From positions 1 through 19,641 of the forward strand of contig JANBPT010000898.1 of the NCBI GenBank assembly GCA_027575765.1: a DNA stretch of 19,641 bases, written 5' to 3'. The position numbers were made by a program, and so were the translations under genes. The DNA comes from Tieghemiomyces parasiticus (taxonomy: Eukaryota > Kickxellomycota > Dimargaritomycetes > Dimargaritales > Dimargaritaceae). Each line of letters starts with the position of its first letter. Position 1 is the first letter of the stretch. The notes beneath the pieces were generated by a model. The model saw only the letters and a list, made by a program, of their open reading frames with translations. It did no database searches and was not told the origin of the DNA. Below, piece by piece: positions 9,832 through 18,842 of the stretch.

Positions 9832-10767
9832 TTAGTCGAAGAGACCGAAACCCATATCGTCGTCAGACTCCTCCTCCTCCTCCTCGGCGGCCTTGCTGGC
9901 ACCGGCGTCAGCAGAAGAGTCGGCGGCGGCGGCAGTGGGGGCGGCCACGGCGAAGGCGGACGGGTCGGCCAGGTAGGCCTTGATGGACTCCGAACCGGCG
10001 AAGGTGTAGTCGGTGGCGACGGACACGGCCAGAATGTCCTTGTAGTTGTTGATGAGCAGGTGAGGGACGGCGGCGACGGTCAGGTAGTTGATCTGCAGGG
10101 ACAGGGCGGCGATGCGGGTAATGCCGTTGGTGAACTCCTCGAGCAGGGCCGACTCCTCAATGTCCAGAACGCTGGGGGAGAAGGTGGTGCCGTTATCGTA
10201 GACCTGGATCACGGTCATACCGTAGGTGAAGGGAGAGATGTTCAGCATGTTGAGCAGGGTGGCCTCGGAGGCACCCACGCGGTTGCCGACCTGCACGAGA
10301 TGCATGTCGTTCACAATTTCGATGGTACCACGGGCAATCTTGGTCGGGACACCGAGGGCCTGGAAGAAGGAAGTCTTGCCGGGTTCCATACCAGTGTTAC
10401 CAGCGGGCACCCACACGTCGACGGGGGCGACGGCACCGGCCTTAGCGGGGGCGCGCACGCGGTTGCTGAGCACCAGATCGCGGACCTCCTTCAGGTCTTC
10501 GTTGGTAAACACGAAACCGACGTTGCCCTTGACGTGGGGAAGCAGCTTCTCGTACTCGGGCTTCTCGGACAGGAGGTTCTTGACGGCACGACGCACCATG
10601 GTGTTCTTGCCCATCAGCACCTGACCCTTAGTGCGCATGGAGCGACGGATCTCGTGCATCTGGTTGGAGCCGACATTGTCAACGTTGGTGATGAAGACCG
10701 ACTGGTAGGTCTCCAGCAGATCCTTGAGCTTATCAAAGTAAGCGGCCTTCTTCTCTCCCTTTGACAT
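9832..10767 (-). CDS. RPLP0: 60S acidic ribosomal protein P0 (uL10)
   Basis: P0 anchors the lateral stalk of the large ribosomal subunit: it binds 28S rRNA, holds two P1/P2 dimers and helps stimulate translation GTPases. The 311-residue protein is complete and intronless. It starts at ATG 10767-10765 ([19 protein letters not shown]) and ends with an Ala-rich hinge, a run of six Glu, SDDD and the hallmark MGFGLFD tail. The rRNA-binding L10 part covers about residues 1-105 ([37 protein letters not shown]). The eukaryotic insertion follows ([32 protein letters not shown]), then the return of the L10 fold ([11 protein letters not shown]). The Ser before DDD is the conserved casein-kinase-2-type site. 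Codon choice is strongly biased to C/G at third positions, as in highly expressed genes. That bias leaves a 234-codon antisense frame (10060-10764) which is only a shadow. Confidence 0.98.
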   Translation of the reverse strand: MSKGEKKAAYFDKLKDLLETYQSVFITNVDNVGSNQMHEIRRSMRTKGQVLMGKNTMVRRAVKNLLSEKPEYEKLLPHVKGNVGFVFTNEDLKEVRDLVLSNRVRAPAKAGAVAPVDVWVPAGNTGMEPGKTSFFQALGVPTKIARGTIEIVNDMHLVQVGNRVGASEATLLNMLNISPFTYGMTVIQVYDNGTTFSPSVLDIEESALLEEFTNGITRIAALSLQINYLTVAAVPHLLINNYKDILAVSVATDYTFAGSESIKAYLADPSAFAVAAPTAAAADSSADAGASKAAEEEEEESDDDMGFGLFD

Positions 10768-10822
10768 CTTGACGAGTTAGGTTGGAGTGTGGTGGGGGGT
10801 TTTAACTGCAGTGTTCAAGGGG

Positions 10823-10850
10823 TTCGAAATCCGAATGGTTCGGGTTCGAG
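10823..10850. repeat. imperfect inverted repeat in the P0 promoter
   Basis: Arms CGAAATCCGAA (10825-10835) and TTCGGGTTCG (10839-10848) flank a TGG centre, with one unpaired base. The motif CGAACCC appears twice when read on the P0 strand, about 55-80 bp before the start codon. It may be a paired binding site for a ribosomal-protein gene regulator; this is inference. Confidence 0.4.
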
Positions 10851-10987
10851 TTTAAAGACTGGTGGGAGGAGAGAGGGTTTGAGATGGTGGTGACAGGGCC
10901 GAGAGTAGGTTAGGTTAGTCGGCTGGTGATGGATAACACAATTTGGTTCGGTCAATGGCTCATGGCACCGTAACACACATCCGTGAC

Positions 10988-11004
10988 GGATGGATGGATG
11001 GATG
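10988..11004 (+). repeat. GGAT microsatellite (four units plus one base)
   Basis: Four perfect tandem GGAT units followed by G. Simple-sequence repeat in the P0/cyclophilin intergenic region. Confidence 0.9.
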
Positions 11005-11461
11005 AACTGCGTGGCCGCCCTGGCAGCAGGCGGATAGCAAGGACTTCAGGTAGGGCATACATACATCTTCAGATTGTTGGATCGGAGGATTGGGTGAGGA
11101 GAGGAGGAATACCCAGTAGGTCTGGTTGGACGTGGGGCTATGTAATCCGCATCAGGCCTTCTGTCCCCAAGTACGTGGCCAACGGTAACCTGGAGAGGTG
11201 AGGAGGCTAAGAGCCAAGCAGGGCGCTGGCTTGCCTAGGCCAGACGATAGGGGATCTCTAGGTCACCTGACTAAATTGGAGGGCCGGGCAGGTGTGGTAG
11301 ATCAGCGCGATTTCAAAAGGTCCACCGCTTCCCAGTAGCTGAATCTAACTCCCTGCTCAAAGCCATTTGCCATATCTACTCTGCTTCTTTTGTGACTTCC
11401 TCTGATATCCCTCCCCTTGCTTACCTCTTCGCCCTCCCGCTACCCACCTTCACCCGGCACA

Positions 11462-11960
11462 ATGGCTTCCTGTCCTACGGTTTACATCGACCTCGCGGTC
11501 AACGACCATCCCCTAGGCCACGTGGGCAGGGAGCTCCGCAACGACATGGTCCCCAAAAACCGCCGAGAACTTCCGTATTCTGTGCACTGGCGAGAAGAAT
11601 TTCGGCTACCAGGGCCCCACCTTTCACCGCATGATTCCCAGCTTCATGCGCTAGGACGGTGACTTCACCAACAGCGACGGTACCGGTGATAAGTCCATCT
11701 ACGGTGAAAAGTTCGCTGACGAGAACTTCACGCTCAGGTACACAGGCCTTGGTATCCTGTCCATGGTCAACACTGGTCCCAACGCCAACGACTTGCAGTT
11801 CTTCATCTGCACTACTAAGATCTCCTGGCTAGACGGCAAGCACGTCGTCTTTGGTTCGGTCGTCAAGGGCATGGACGTGATCAAGAGGGCTGAGAGCGTT
11901 GGTTCCCAAAGCGGTGCTACCTCTGAGAATATTTCCATTGCGCAGTCCAGTCAGCTGTAA
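11462..11960 (+). pseudogene. cyclophilin (peptidyl-prolyl isomerase A type), frameshifted and interrupted
   Basis: Cyclophilins catalyse cis-trans isomerisation of peptidyl-prolyl bonds. ATG at 11462 opens [19 protein letters not shown]...ELRNDMVPK, a standard cyclophilin start. One extra A in the A5 run at 11555-11559 then shifts the frame. In the +1 frame the protein continues as [61 protein letters not shown] and [16 protein letters not shown], ending at TAA (11958-11960). A TAG at 11652-11654 replaces the catalytic-region Gln that follows FM. Other substitutions in normally fixed positions include GGDF changed to DGDF. The length, about 166 codons, is full for the family. There are no introns. 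A pyrimidine-rich leader precedes the ATG, so it could be either a recently dead gene at its own promoter or an inserted copy. A genuine frameshift cannot be told from a sequencing error here, but the separate TAG makes error alone unlikely. Confidence 0.88.
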
Positions 11961-12188
11961 ATTATTGCAAGCCGGTTTTCCATTGACCCGTTAAGCGGCT
12001 CTTGGCATCTGTAGGCCTGCGGGGCTCCTCTCAGCAGCCTACCAGACCTTCCCGAAGACCGGCGATGACGAAAGCGGAGCCATACGATGCCTTTTTTTTC
12101 ATCCGCCCGGGTATTGTCTGTTTAATCCTACTCGATCGAATAAACGCGCATGTCATTAAAGAAGCATTATCCACCTCATTCAGCCCAT

Positions 12189-12383
12189 TCAGCTTGGTTT
12201 GCTGATAAAATCATTCCCGCCCTCCATGACAAAGGCACTCATCTTGGCCGAGAGTGACACCCATAAACAAGGCCTCATAATGGATGTCCTAGGCTGCAGC
12301 CTAGCCAAGCCCCCGTCCGCCAGCGGTTGCCGAATCTTCCATGCAACCACCGGCGATATACACTTGACTCCAAGCTTCACCAC
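12189..12383 (-). pseudogene. possible remnant of a response-regulator receiver domain
   Basis: This 64-codon minus-strand frame opens after a TAA with no ATG start (GTG is the first codon) and ends at TGA (12191-12189). Near its end LWVSLSAKMS and, after a short spacer, EGGNDFISKP resemble the last part of receiver domains in hybrid histidine kinases: I-x-A-x-S-A, then E-A-G-x-N-D-F-I-x-K-P, where the Lys is conserved. The upstream AWKIRQPL loosely fits the helix after the phospho-Asp loop. The spacing between the two motifs is about five residues shorter than normal and no phospho-acceptor Asp is visible. The match is short and could be chance. Confidence 0.2.
12289..12304. repeat. 16-bp perfect palindrome
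   Basis: CTAGGCTGCAGCCTAG equals its own reverse complement. It lies within the possible receiver-domain remnant. No function is evident. Confidence 0.85.
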
Positions 12384-14090
12384 TTAACGTCCTATGTTGT
12401 GGCGGAGAGACACAGGAAGTGATCCACCGTGGCCCACCGTCCTCCTATCGTCCCCTGTCCCTAACCTTTGCGCTTTACCAGCTACCAGGCCTATCGGGTC
12501 AAGATAGATAATCATCTCCAGAGGAGTTAGAAAAAGGGCCAGGGACGGTCCCAACCTATCCTCTCTCTTCAGTATGCATTCGTTTTATTCCGCTTTACTC
12601 TAGCGGAGGTATGTATAATGCGGTCTACCATGACTCACTGATTCTATACCAACCCCTGTCCCAAACCGTTGAGCTCTGCCAACCACCAAGTCTACCAGAT
12701 CTAGATGGACCATGGCCTCCCCCAGAGTATATAGCAAAGAAGCTGGCGACAACCCCGACCTAATCTCCATTATTTATGCGTTGTATTGTTTCGGCTTACC
12801 TTGTCTTCACTGCGTCCCATGCCCTCCCATACCACCCGTTTTCTAACTCTACAGCTGGCAACCGTTTGGCCCTGTCAGCCCCTCCCCATAGGCGAGCCCG
12901 TATTCAATAATAATCCACCTGCCACAGTATCAACACGGCCCCCCGCCCTCCTCCAGGGTTCCTGCTACGTATTGTCGCCTACTTGTATTTATTTGACAGT
13001 GCGTAGCACCCCCCACCTCTCCAATAAACCCACCTCGCCTGTCTACTTGTCCAGTGGATGCCAGACCCCATTTGAGAGGCACCATATCGAGCTACCAACT
13101 TCCCCCCCTATTTACCCGAATACCTCACAAGGGGAGATAGAGCTACTCGTTGGACTGCGGCGATAGTCAGTCTAGGACTCCTCATTCAATTGCCTTGGGG
13201 GGTGGCCGCCATGGCGCGCCGGAGTCGGTGGTTGATGGATTATCCAAACGATACAATTCCTTGTTCAACAATACTGTCTAGAGGTATTGCTCTTCTAGCG
13301 AAGCCTATGCTGCGCAATTGAATGTGGCGGAGCTTCGGTATTGGCTAAGAAGCATAACCTAATTTTAACACCCTCTATACCGTCTGATCTTTGGGGTGCG
13401 GGTGTCCTTATCGTAAGGTATACTGCCACCGAGTCCTAACTGAAGTACCCGGTAAAGCCGCATGGGTCCCTAGCCCAGGCTTAAGGAAAAGTGAGCAAAT
13501 TCAATCTCAGACTTATCCGTCAGGGGCCTTAATTCATGCTCGTTGATTCGCCACAATGTGAAAATTAAACATCTGTCTCTCTCCTAAAGTGATATTGGAT
13601 TTTCCCGGTCACCGTCAATTCGAATGATGAGCGGAGCTGTGAAGAGATTGACGCAAAGGGATGATGACTCGCGTATCAATTTTAGGCTGGGGTTTTCATC
13701 AGAAGAGGCTTATCCAAAAGACCGCCAAGCTCACCGAAAGACCGGATAAAATGAAGTGTGCCCATTCTTCACTGACGAGCTGCTTAGGTTCCTATAGGCA
13801 CAAACAAGTGGGACCGAACCAGGCCAGATCTTTCGCAACGGTGGGGCCGGTGCGACGCAATAGCCTCGCCTGCCTGTCACCGCGGGTTGACCCATTAAAG
13901 AGCGCTAGCGGAGCGAAGCTCACTGAATGACCGTGATAGTGGCGGTAACTTTCCAGCCTGGCTGCCACCCCACATCCGGATAAGCCACGCGACGGGGTCC
14001 AGAGGAGCCGTGTGGGGCAGTGGCACATTTTGACATTACTCACGTTTTGAAAAGACCCTGTCTCCTTACGGTTCTTACCTCATCACATTC

Positions 14091-14601
14091 CCTCACCAGT
14101 GGTCACATCGGCGGTCTTACGTACCATTCGTAAACCCCTCTTTCATCCTTCCCATTGGTGCGTTTATATTCACCTGCGGGTCCGCACACCTTGCTCCATT
14201 TCGCCATCTCTCCGTCGTCGTTTTTTTTTCATCCCCGCAGTCTATTTTTTCGCGCCGTCGTCCGTTGCTGCGGTGTCCCGACCCCTCACCACCCCAAAAA
14301 GGCGGTCTCAAGACCCTGGTGCCCTGGCTAGTCTCCCCTGGTCCCCGCTCTGTATCAGCTTTGAACCTCCTCCCAGCCGTGTCTCGCCACCTACTCCGCA
14401 CGCCCCCACGAGCCGGCACTTTCGGTCCGCCTAGGGCATTCCCGCGCCCCACTGTTTTCATTGCACCCTGTTTCCTACTCCTCCGTCGCTAAATTTCGCC
14501 CCGCACCTACTTCTCATTCCTGCTAACCTCGTATCTGCCTCACACCGGTTAAGCTCTCTGTTGTCCGCCGCACTTTGCCGCGTCCCCGCGCGGATACCGA
14601 C
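14091..14601 (+). promoter_or_regulatory. pyrimidine-rich promoter and 5' leader of the Bur1/Cdk9-type kinase
   Basis: About 500 bp of CT-rich sequence, with a run of nine T at 14221-14229, leads into the kinase ATG. A T-rich stretch followed by CCCCGCAG (ending about 14240) resembles an intron acceptor, so a 5' leader intron is possible. Frames on both strands here (14099-14434, 14117-14461) are consequences of the biased composition. Confidence 0.45.
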
Positions 14602-16110
14602 ATGGCGGCGTTGCCAGATTCTCCCTCCCTATCGTCGGCCTACAGTCCGTCGCCGCCTCAGCCGCGTAAGCGCGAGGGCAAGAAGTTCGTAGGCTGTTCC
14701 AAGGTGGATGACTACGAAATCATCGACAAGCTGGGCGAGGGCACGTTCGGCGAGGTCCACAAAGCCCGGCACCGAGCCACCGGTCAGTTAGTGGCGCTGA
14801 AACGCATTCTGATGCACACGGAAAACGACGGCTTCCCCATCACAGCCATCCGCGAAATCAAGATCCTCAAGGCACTGAAGCACGACAACGTGGTGCGTCT
14901 CATCGACATCGCCGTCGAACGAGGCAACGTGGCCCTGCGGCAACGGGCGAGCATCCACATGGTGTTCCCGTACATGGACCACGATCTGACGGGCCTGCTC
15001 GAGAACCCATCGGTGACCCTCACCCTGCCCCAGATCAAATGCTACATGAAGCAGCTGCTGGACGGCATGCACTACTTGCATAGCCAAAAGATCTTGCACC
15101 GCGACATGAAGGCGTCCAACCTGCTCATCGACAACGAAGGCCAGCTGTGTATCGCCGACTTTGGGCTGGCCCGGGCGTACGATCCGGCGGCCAACGACCG
15201 GTACACCATCTGCGTAGTCACGCGGTGGTACCGGCCGCCGGAGCTACTACTGAACGAGTCGCACTACACGAGCGCCATCGACATGTGGGGTATTGGGTGC
15301 GTGTGCGCCGAGATGCTGCGAAGCAAGCCCATCCTGCCGGGGTCGTCGGACCTGGACCAACTCGACCGTATCTTTCGGTTGTGCGGGTCGCCCACGGAGT
15401 ACACGATGCCTGGGTGGAGCAAACTGCCTGGGTTGGAAGGCGTGCGGTCGTTCAAGCCGTACCCCCGGCGGGTCAAGGAAGAGTTCGGAAGCTACAACGT
15501 GCACGCCGCCGACCTGCTTGATAAGTTGCTAGTGTTGAACCCGGCACGCCGGCTCACCGCGTCGGAGGCCCTGAAGCACGACTTCTTTTGGATGGAACCC
15601 CTACCGGCCAAACCATCGGACCTGCCGACCTACGAGTCGAGTCACGAGTACGACCGGCGGAAGTTTAAGCAACAGCGCGAGCAAATGGCCCGCGAGCGGG
15701 ACGCCGTACCGCCCCGCAAGTCGGCCGCCGCGGCCGCGGCCGCCAGTATCTTAGCCAACGCCAACGGATCGACCAATGGATCGGGGGGTAACGGTCACCA
15801 CCCGCGTGACCACGGATCTGGGTCGGGAACCAGCCATCACCATCATCACCACCATCGGTCGAGCAATAACGCTGGCGGTAATGGTAGTAATGGCGGGCCC
15901 GTCAGGGCCCCACGGCGATCAGATATCGGGACTGGCGGCCACGGCCCACGGGAGGGGAACCGGGACAGTCACTATCACCGGTCGGGATCTGGCCGCTACC
16001 CACCAGGCCACAGCAGCAGCGGCAGCGGCGCGCCTTACGGTTCGCGGCATTCGTTGGGCGGCAGTGGGGCCTCGTCCTCTGCTGCTGCGGGCAGCTACCG
16101 TCGACATTAA
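14602..16110 (+). CDS. Bur1/Cdk9-type cyclin-dependent kinase (P-TEFb kinase subunit) with low-complexity tail
   Basis: With its cyclin, this kinase promotes RNA polymerase II elongation by phosphorylating the C-terminal domain and Spt5. I start at ATG 14602 (GACATGG context); a TTG nine codons upstream is in frame but unlikely. The product is 502 residues, intronless. The kinase domain runs from about residue 38 to 330: glycine loop GEGTFGEV (45-52), catalytic Lys67 in VALKRIL, cyclin-binding helix PITAIRE (79-85), HRDMKASN (166-173), DFG (186-188), activation-loop Thr202 in DRYT, and VVTRWYRPPELLL. PITAIRE, the ARHRATG/KRILMH segments and the RYT loop place it in the Bur1/Sgv1/Cdk9 group, not Cdk1 or Cdk7. 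A basic helical segment follows (RRKFKQQREQMARERD, 352-367), then seven Ala (375-381), seven His (412-418), and Gly/Ser/Asn-rich sequence to the end. All catalytic residues are intact. Bur1 and fungal Cdk9 commonly have extended C-termini, but a histidine run in the kinase is unusual in my knowledge of the family. Confidence 0.95.
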   Translation: MAALPDSPSLSSAYSPSPPQPRKREGKKFVGCSKVDDYEIIDKLGEGTFGEVHKARHRATGQLVALKRILMHTENDGFPITAIREIKILKALKHDNVVRLIDIAVERGNVALRQRASIHMVFPYMDHDLTGLLENPSVTLTLPQIKCYMKQLLDGMHYLHSQKILHRDMKASNLLIDNEGQLCIADFGLARAYDPAANDRYTICVVTRWYRPPELLLNESHYTSAIDMWGIGCVCAEMLRSKPILPGSSDLDQLDRIFRLCGSPTEYTMPGWSKLPGLEGVRSFKPYPRRVKEEFGSYNVHAADLLDKLLVLNPARRLTASEALKHDFFWMEPLPAKPSDLPTYESSHEYDRRKFKQQREQMARERDAVPPRKSAAAAAAASILANANGSTNGSGGNGHHPRDHGSGSGTSHHHHHHHRSSNNAGGNGSNGGPVRAPRRSDIGTGGHGPREGNRDSHYHRSGSGRYPPGHSSSGSGAPYGSRHSLGGSGASSSAAAGSYRRH

Positions 16111-16838
16111 CTGATAGGTTTAGATGTCCACAGGGACCCCAATTAAGTCACACTAAAAAAAGGGAGGGAGAGGGTGTGATAGGGGGGAGCTGGCTTTATA
16201 TGAGGTGACAGGGATGGCGGTGTATCCATCTTGTCGGGCGTGTACTTTGTGCGTTTCTTGCAGTGTTTATTTTTATCTATCCCCTTTTCTTATCATCGTA
16301 TCAGTCGCGAGTGCCCAAAGGGGGCGGACGTCGTCCCCGCTCTAACACCCACTCAACCCTACAGTACAAGAGTTAGATTACATCACCTGTGTACCCTCCC
16401 CCCTCATTAAACTTCTGTCGGACGTTGAAGTGTTCGTGGGTAGTCGCACTTTACTGTAGAAACCAAATGGGTAGGTTTCGTGGTGATAGTAGTAACTTGT
16501 TTGGCCTTCACACACATACATAGGCATACTTCCCCTTGCCAGCTGTAGGTCCCCGACTGGGAATGTACGACAGCCCCGTCTCTGTAGGGATGACAATATT
16601 GCATATAGATTTCACTATCGCCTGGTTAACCTGGATTACCCCAATCGCTGCCAAGTTCCATTCGCCCTATTCCGTAATCATAATGATTTATATATCTTTA
16701 CTTTCCCTTTTTTCCGACAGCAGTCGGGTAGTCGATCACTAGATTGTATCTGATGTATATCGGCAACCACGTGTAGCCCCCTCCCTTACTATATAATAGC
16801 CATGGTATCGTACCAACCACCCCACCCCTCCCCGTTCT

Positions 16839-16849
16839 CCCCCCCCCCC
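16839..16849. repeat. poly-C tract, 11 nt
   Basis: Uninterrupted run of eleven C in the intergenic region. Confidence 0.9.
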
Positions 16850-17246
16850 TGCACTGAAATACCTCAACTGTATTCGTCTTACGGCTTCATGGCAGGTGGT
16901 TTGAAAACCAACCTAGGTTAAAAACGATACGGCCTGTTCCCTCTAATGCACGTCGGACGACCTAGGCTATCGCCATGAGGGGAGGAAGACTCTGGTATTT
17001 AGAGGAATGACGGACAAATGAAGATGCATAATGACTATTGATGGGGATTTGCCTCGTGTTGAAAAGGGGTAAAAGGTGAGGGGGCCACTTGATAATTGTC
17101 GGCCATGGAAATCAATCGAGCCTGTGGCCATGTTTGGTAATGGTGGTCGGGGTGGGGGACATTTCAAAAAATAATAACACTCGAACCTTAACAGTTGATG
17201 GCCACCTGGGAGGTTATAGTTTCGATCCAATCTCTCCGCCAGATGG

Positions 17247-17262
17247 ATATATATATATATAT
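17247..17262. repeat. (AT)8 microsatellite
   Basis: Eight perfect AT units in the intergenic region downstream of the kinase. Confidence 0.9.
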
Positions 17263-18155
17263 CACCATTGGGATTTTAGTCACGGGGAATGGCTCTAATC
17301 CATATGTATAATATTAGGGCTCTATAAGGGGTTACGAGTGAGATTTCACAAGCCATGCCGCTGGCCGAATTCGCTATCATAGACGAACAGAAATGGGCAA
17401 CTAGAGGGATTGAGGCTTGCTAAACCCTCTCCCTCGCCGTCACCTGCCTGTCCATCCTCCCCACTGACTTGAGGGTTGGGCCTGGGTATCGGTATGATTG
17501 GTTAGCACTAAAATCCTGCAGGATTCAAACTCTTGTGTATACTGGTCAACTTTACGCTTCACCCTGCGTCATGAGCTGCAAACCAACGCTGACTTGCAGA
17601 CCCACGGGCCACGGTTCCATGGGTTGCCAAGGTTGGGCCCGATTGGACTCTTGCCGTCCTTTAGACAGGCTGAGTAGATATATCGGTGACAAACTTTCCT
17701 GCGAGTGAAATGGAATGGTATGTATGGCTTTACACGTACATAATTACACCCATTAATATCGGCATCTGCTGATTGTCCTTGAAACTGTCAATGACCAGCA
17801 TATTTTAAATGGCCCCACTCCCTTGTTGCCTACACGAATCAGGCCTTTGAGAATCGAGGGAGGGGGGAAAGCTATATCGTAGCAGGCACTTTGTTTAGCC
17901 CCTGCGCTGCAGGATTTGTTTGCCAACACTGAAAGGACCCGCAAGCGTACTTATTTATGCTGAATTAGAATGGTCCACCGCAGTGCTGGCCATTGTGTTA
18001 CAGTTATTAATTGGCCGGTGGGAAGTGCCGTCGAACCAACCTAACCCCTCTTCTCCACCCTCCTCCTGTAACTAACGCTTGCTCTTTCTCTAGCAAACCA
18101 CTCACAACTTCCACTGCTGCCACGGTACCTTTGTCTATTGTATGACAATGCTTAA

Positions 18156-18842
18156 TACCCACACCCAGCGGCCATCACAAGATTGCCGTCCCGCAGGCCC
18201 GTGCCCTGGAGCTCCAACGTCTCCACCTTAGGCCTCAATGCTACCCTCCGCACCGGCCCTCGCCGCCGCCATGCCCGCAGCCTGTGTGGCGAACCGATCT
18301 TCCGGCCAAATAGGCCGCTGGCACCAGGGCCAACCGGTCTGCCAGCTAGCTATGATACCCGACCGTCTGATAACGGTCTGGCTCATCGGTACAATATATT
18401 TAAACAGGTAAAATATGGATATGGGGTTTTATTGGTTTCCGGTCGTCGCAACGATATTCATAATTTAAGCCAAGTTGTTGATTTTGCGCTCGCCTATCAG
18501 CGAGATGGCCTTGGTGTCCGAGTTGATAATAGATGCCGCTTTAATAAAGGAGACATTGGCTAATGGAATTCACCACCGCCACAATCAAATCGCCTCACAA
18601 AAAAATTCGCCTCGGAGGCGTTTCAAACACCAACGGTGGCAGAGATAGTATCAACCACCCCGGCTAATCTTTATTCCCTAACACAATATTCGGCTCACAC
18701 CTACGGTGCGTCTGATACCTGGCATGCCTCACCTCAACAGGTAATCCCTATTCCACCCTCACGCCCTATCCTCCCCACACCCCATGGGGTTAGATATCAC
18801 CAACAACCATCCGAAACGCATTATCTCCGCATCGGAGTTTGA
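18156..18842 (+). pseudogene. long degraded open frame of unknown origin
   Basis: One frame runs from just after TAA (18153-18155) to TGA (18840-18842), broken only by TAA at 18561-18563: 135 sense codons, the stop, then 92 more. No ATG starts the first part. The first half includes LPASYDTRPSDNG, FKQVKYGYGVLLVSGRRND and VVDFALAYQRDGLGVRVDN. The second includes TKKFASEAFQTPTVAEIVS and TQYSAHTYGASDTWHASP. I do not recognise a family. Third-position G/C is high in the first 60 codons and lower after, so it may be a mosaic. A strong intron acceptor (CTTTCTCTAG, ending about 18095, with TAACTAAC before it) lies 60 bp upstream. GTAAAATA at about 18408 and GTAATCCC at about 18741, each after CAG, could be intron donors. 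It is a decayed gene, an unresolved intron-containing gene or chance. Confidence 0.25.

Larger units (their letters stand above)
10768..11461. promoter_or_regulatory. divergent intergenic region between P0 and the cyclophilin pseudogene
   Basis: The 694 bp region lies head-to-head between P0 (minus) and the cyclophilin pseudogene (plus). The P0 side holds an imperfect inverted repeat (10823-10850). The pseudogene side ends in a long pyrimidine-rich stretch (about 11383-11455), as is usual just before the ATG of strongly expressed fungal genes. A GGAT microsatellite (10988-11004) lies between them. No gene is supported within it. Confidence 0.45.
11961..14090. other. gene-poor intergenic region
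   Basis: About 2.1 kb with no confirmed gene. Frames at 12786-13166 and 13661-13930 (plus) have no recognisable motif; the first is Pro/Thr/Ser-rich, as translated C-rich DNA is. A possible receiver-domain remnant is listed at 12189-12383 and a 16-bp palindrome at 12289-12304. Confidence 0.4.
16111..18155. other. gene-poor intergenic region downstream of the kinase
   Basis: About 2 kb with no gene supported. The first 200 bp should hold the kinase 3' untranslated region. A T-rich stretch near 16266-16300 is a possible 3'-end signal. A run of 11 C (16839-16849) and an (AT)8 microsatellite (17247-17262) are present. Frames of 60-87 codons overlap on both strands without motifs. At 18074-18095 there is a strong intron-end signature: TAACTAAC followed by CTTTCTCTAG. 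Confidence 0.4.

Noticed and set aside
10060..10764. 234-codon plus-strand frame antisense to P0
   Set aside because: It mirrors the strongly biased codons of P0, is rich in Gly, His, Val and Asp as such shadows are, and has no recognisable domain.
10821..10832. GGTTCGAAATCC, resembling a tRNA B box
   Set aside because: It has one base too many for the consensus, the flanks do not pair as a T arm, and no A box or acceptor stem is present. It belongs to the inverted repeat in the P0 promoter.
14117..14461. 114-codon minus-strand frame in the kinase promoter
   Set aside because: It is Arg/Gly-rich because it is the complement of CT-rich leader DNA, and it shows no domain.
18608..18620. CGCCTC-G-GAGGCG hairpin after an A run, resembling a bacterial terminator
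   Set aside because: A one-base loop is sterically poor, and the surrounding DNA is eukaryotic. Most likely chance.
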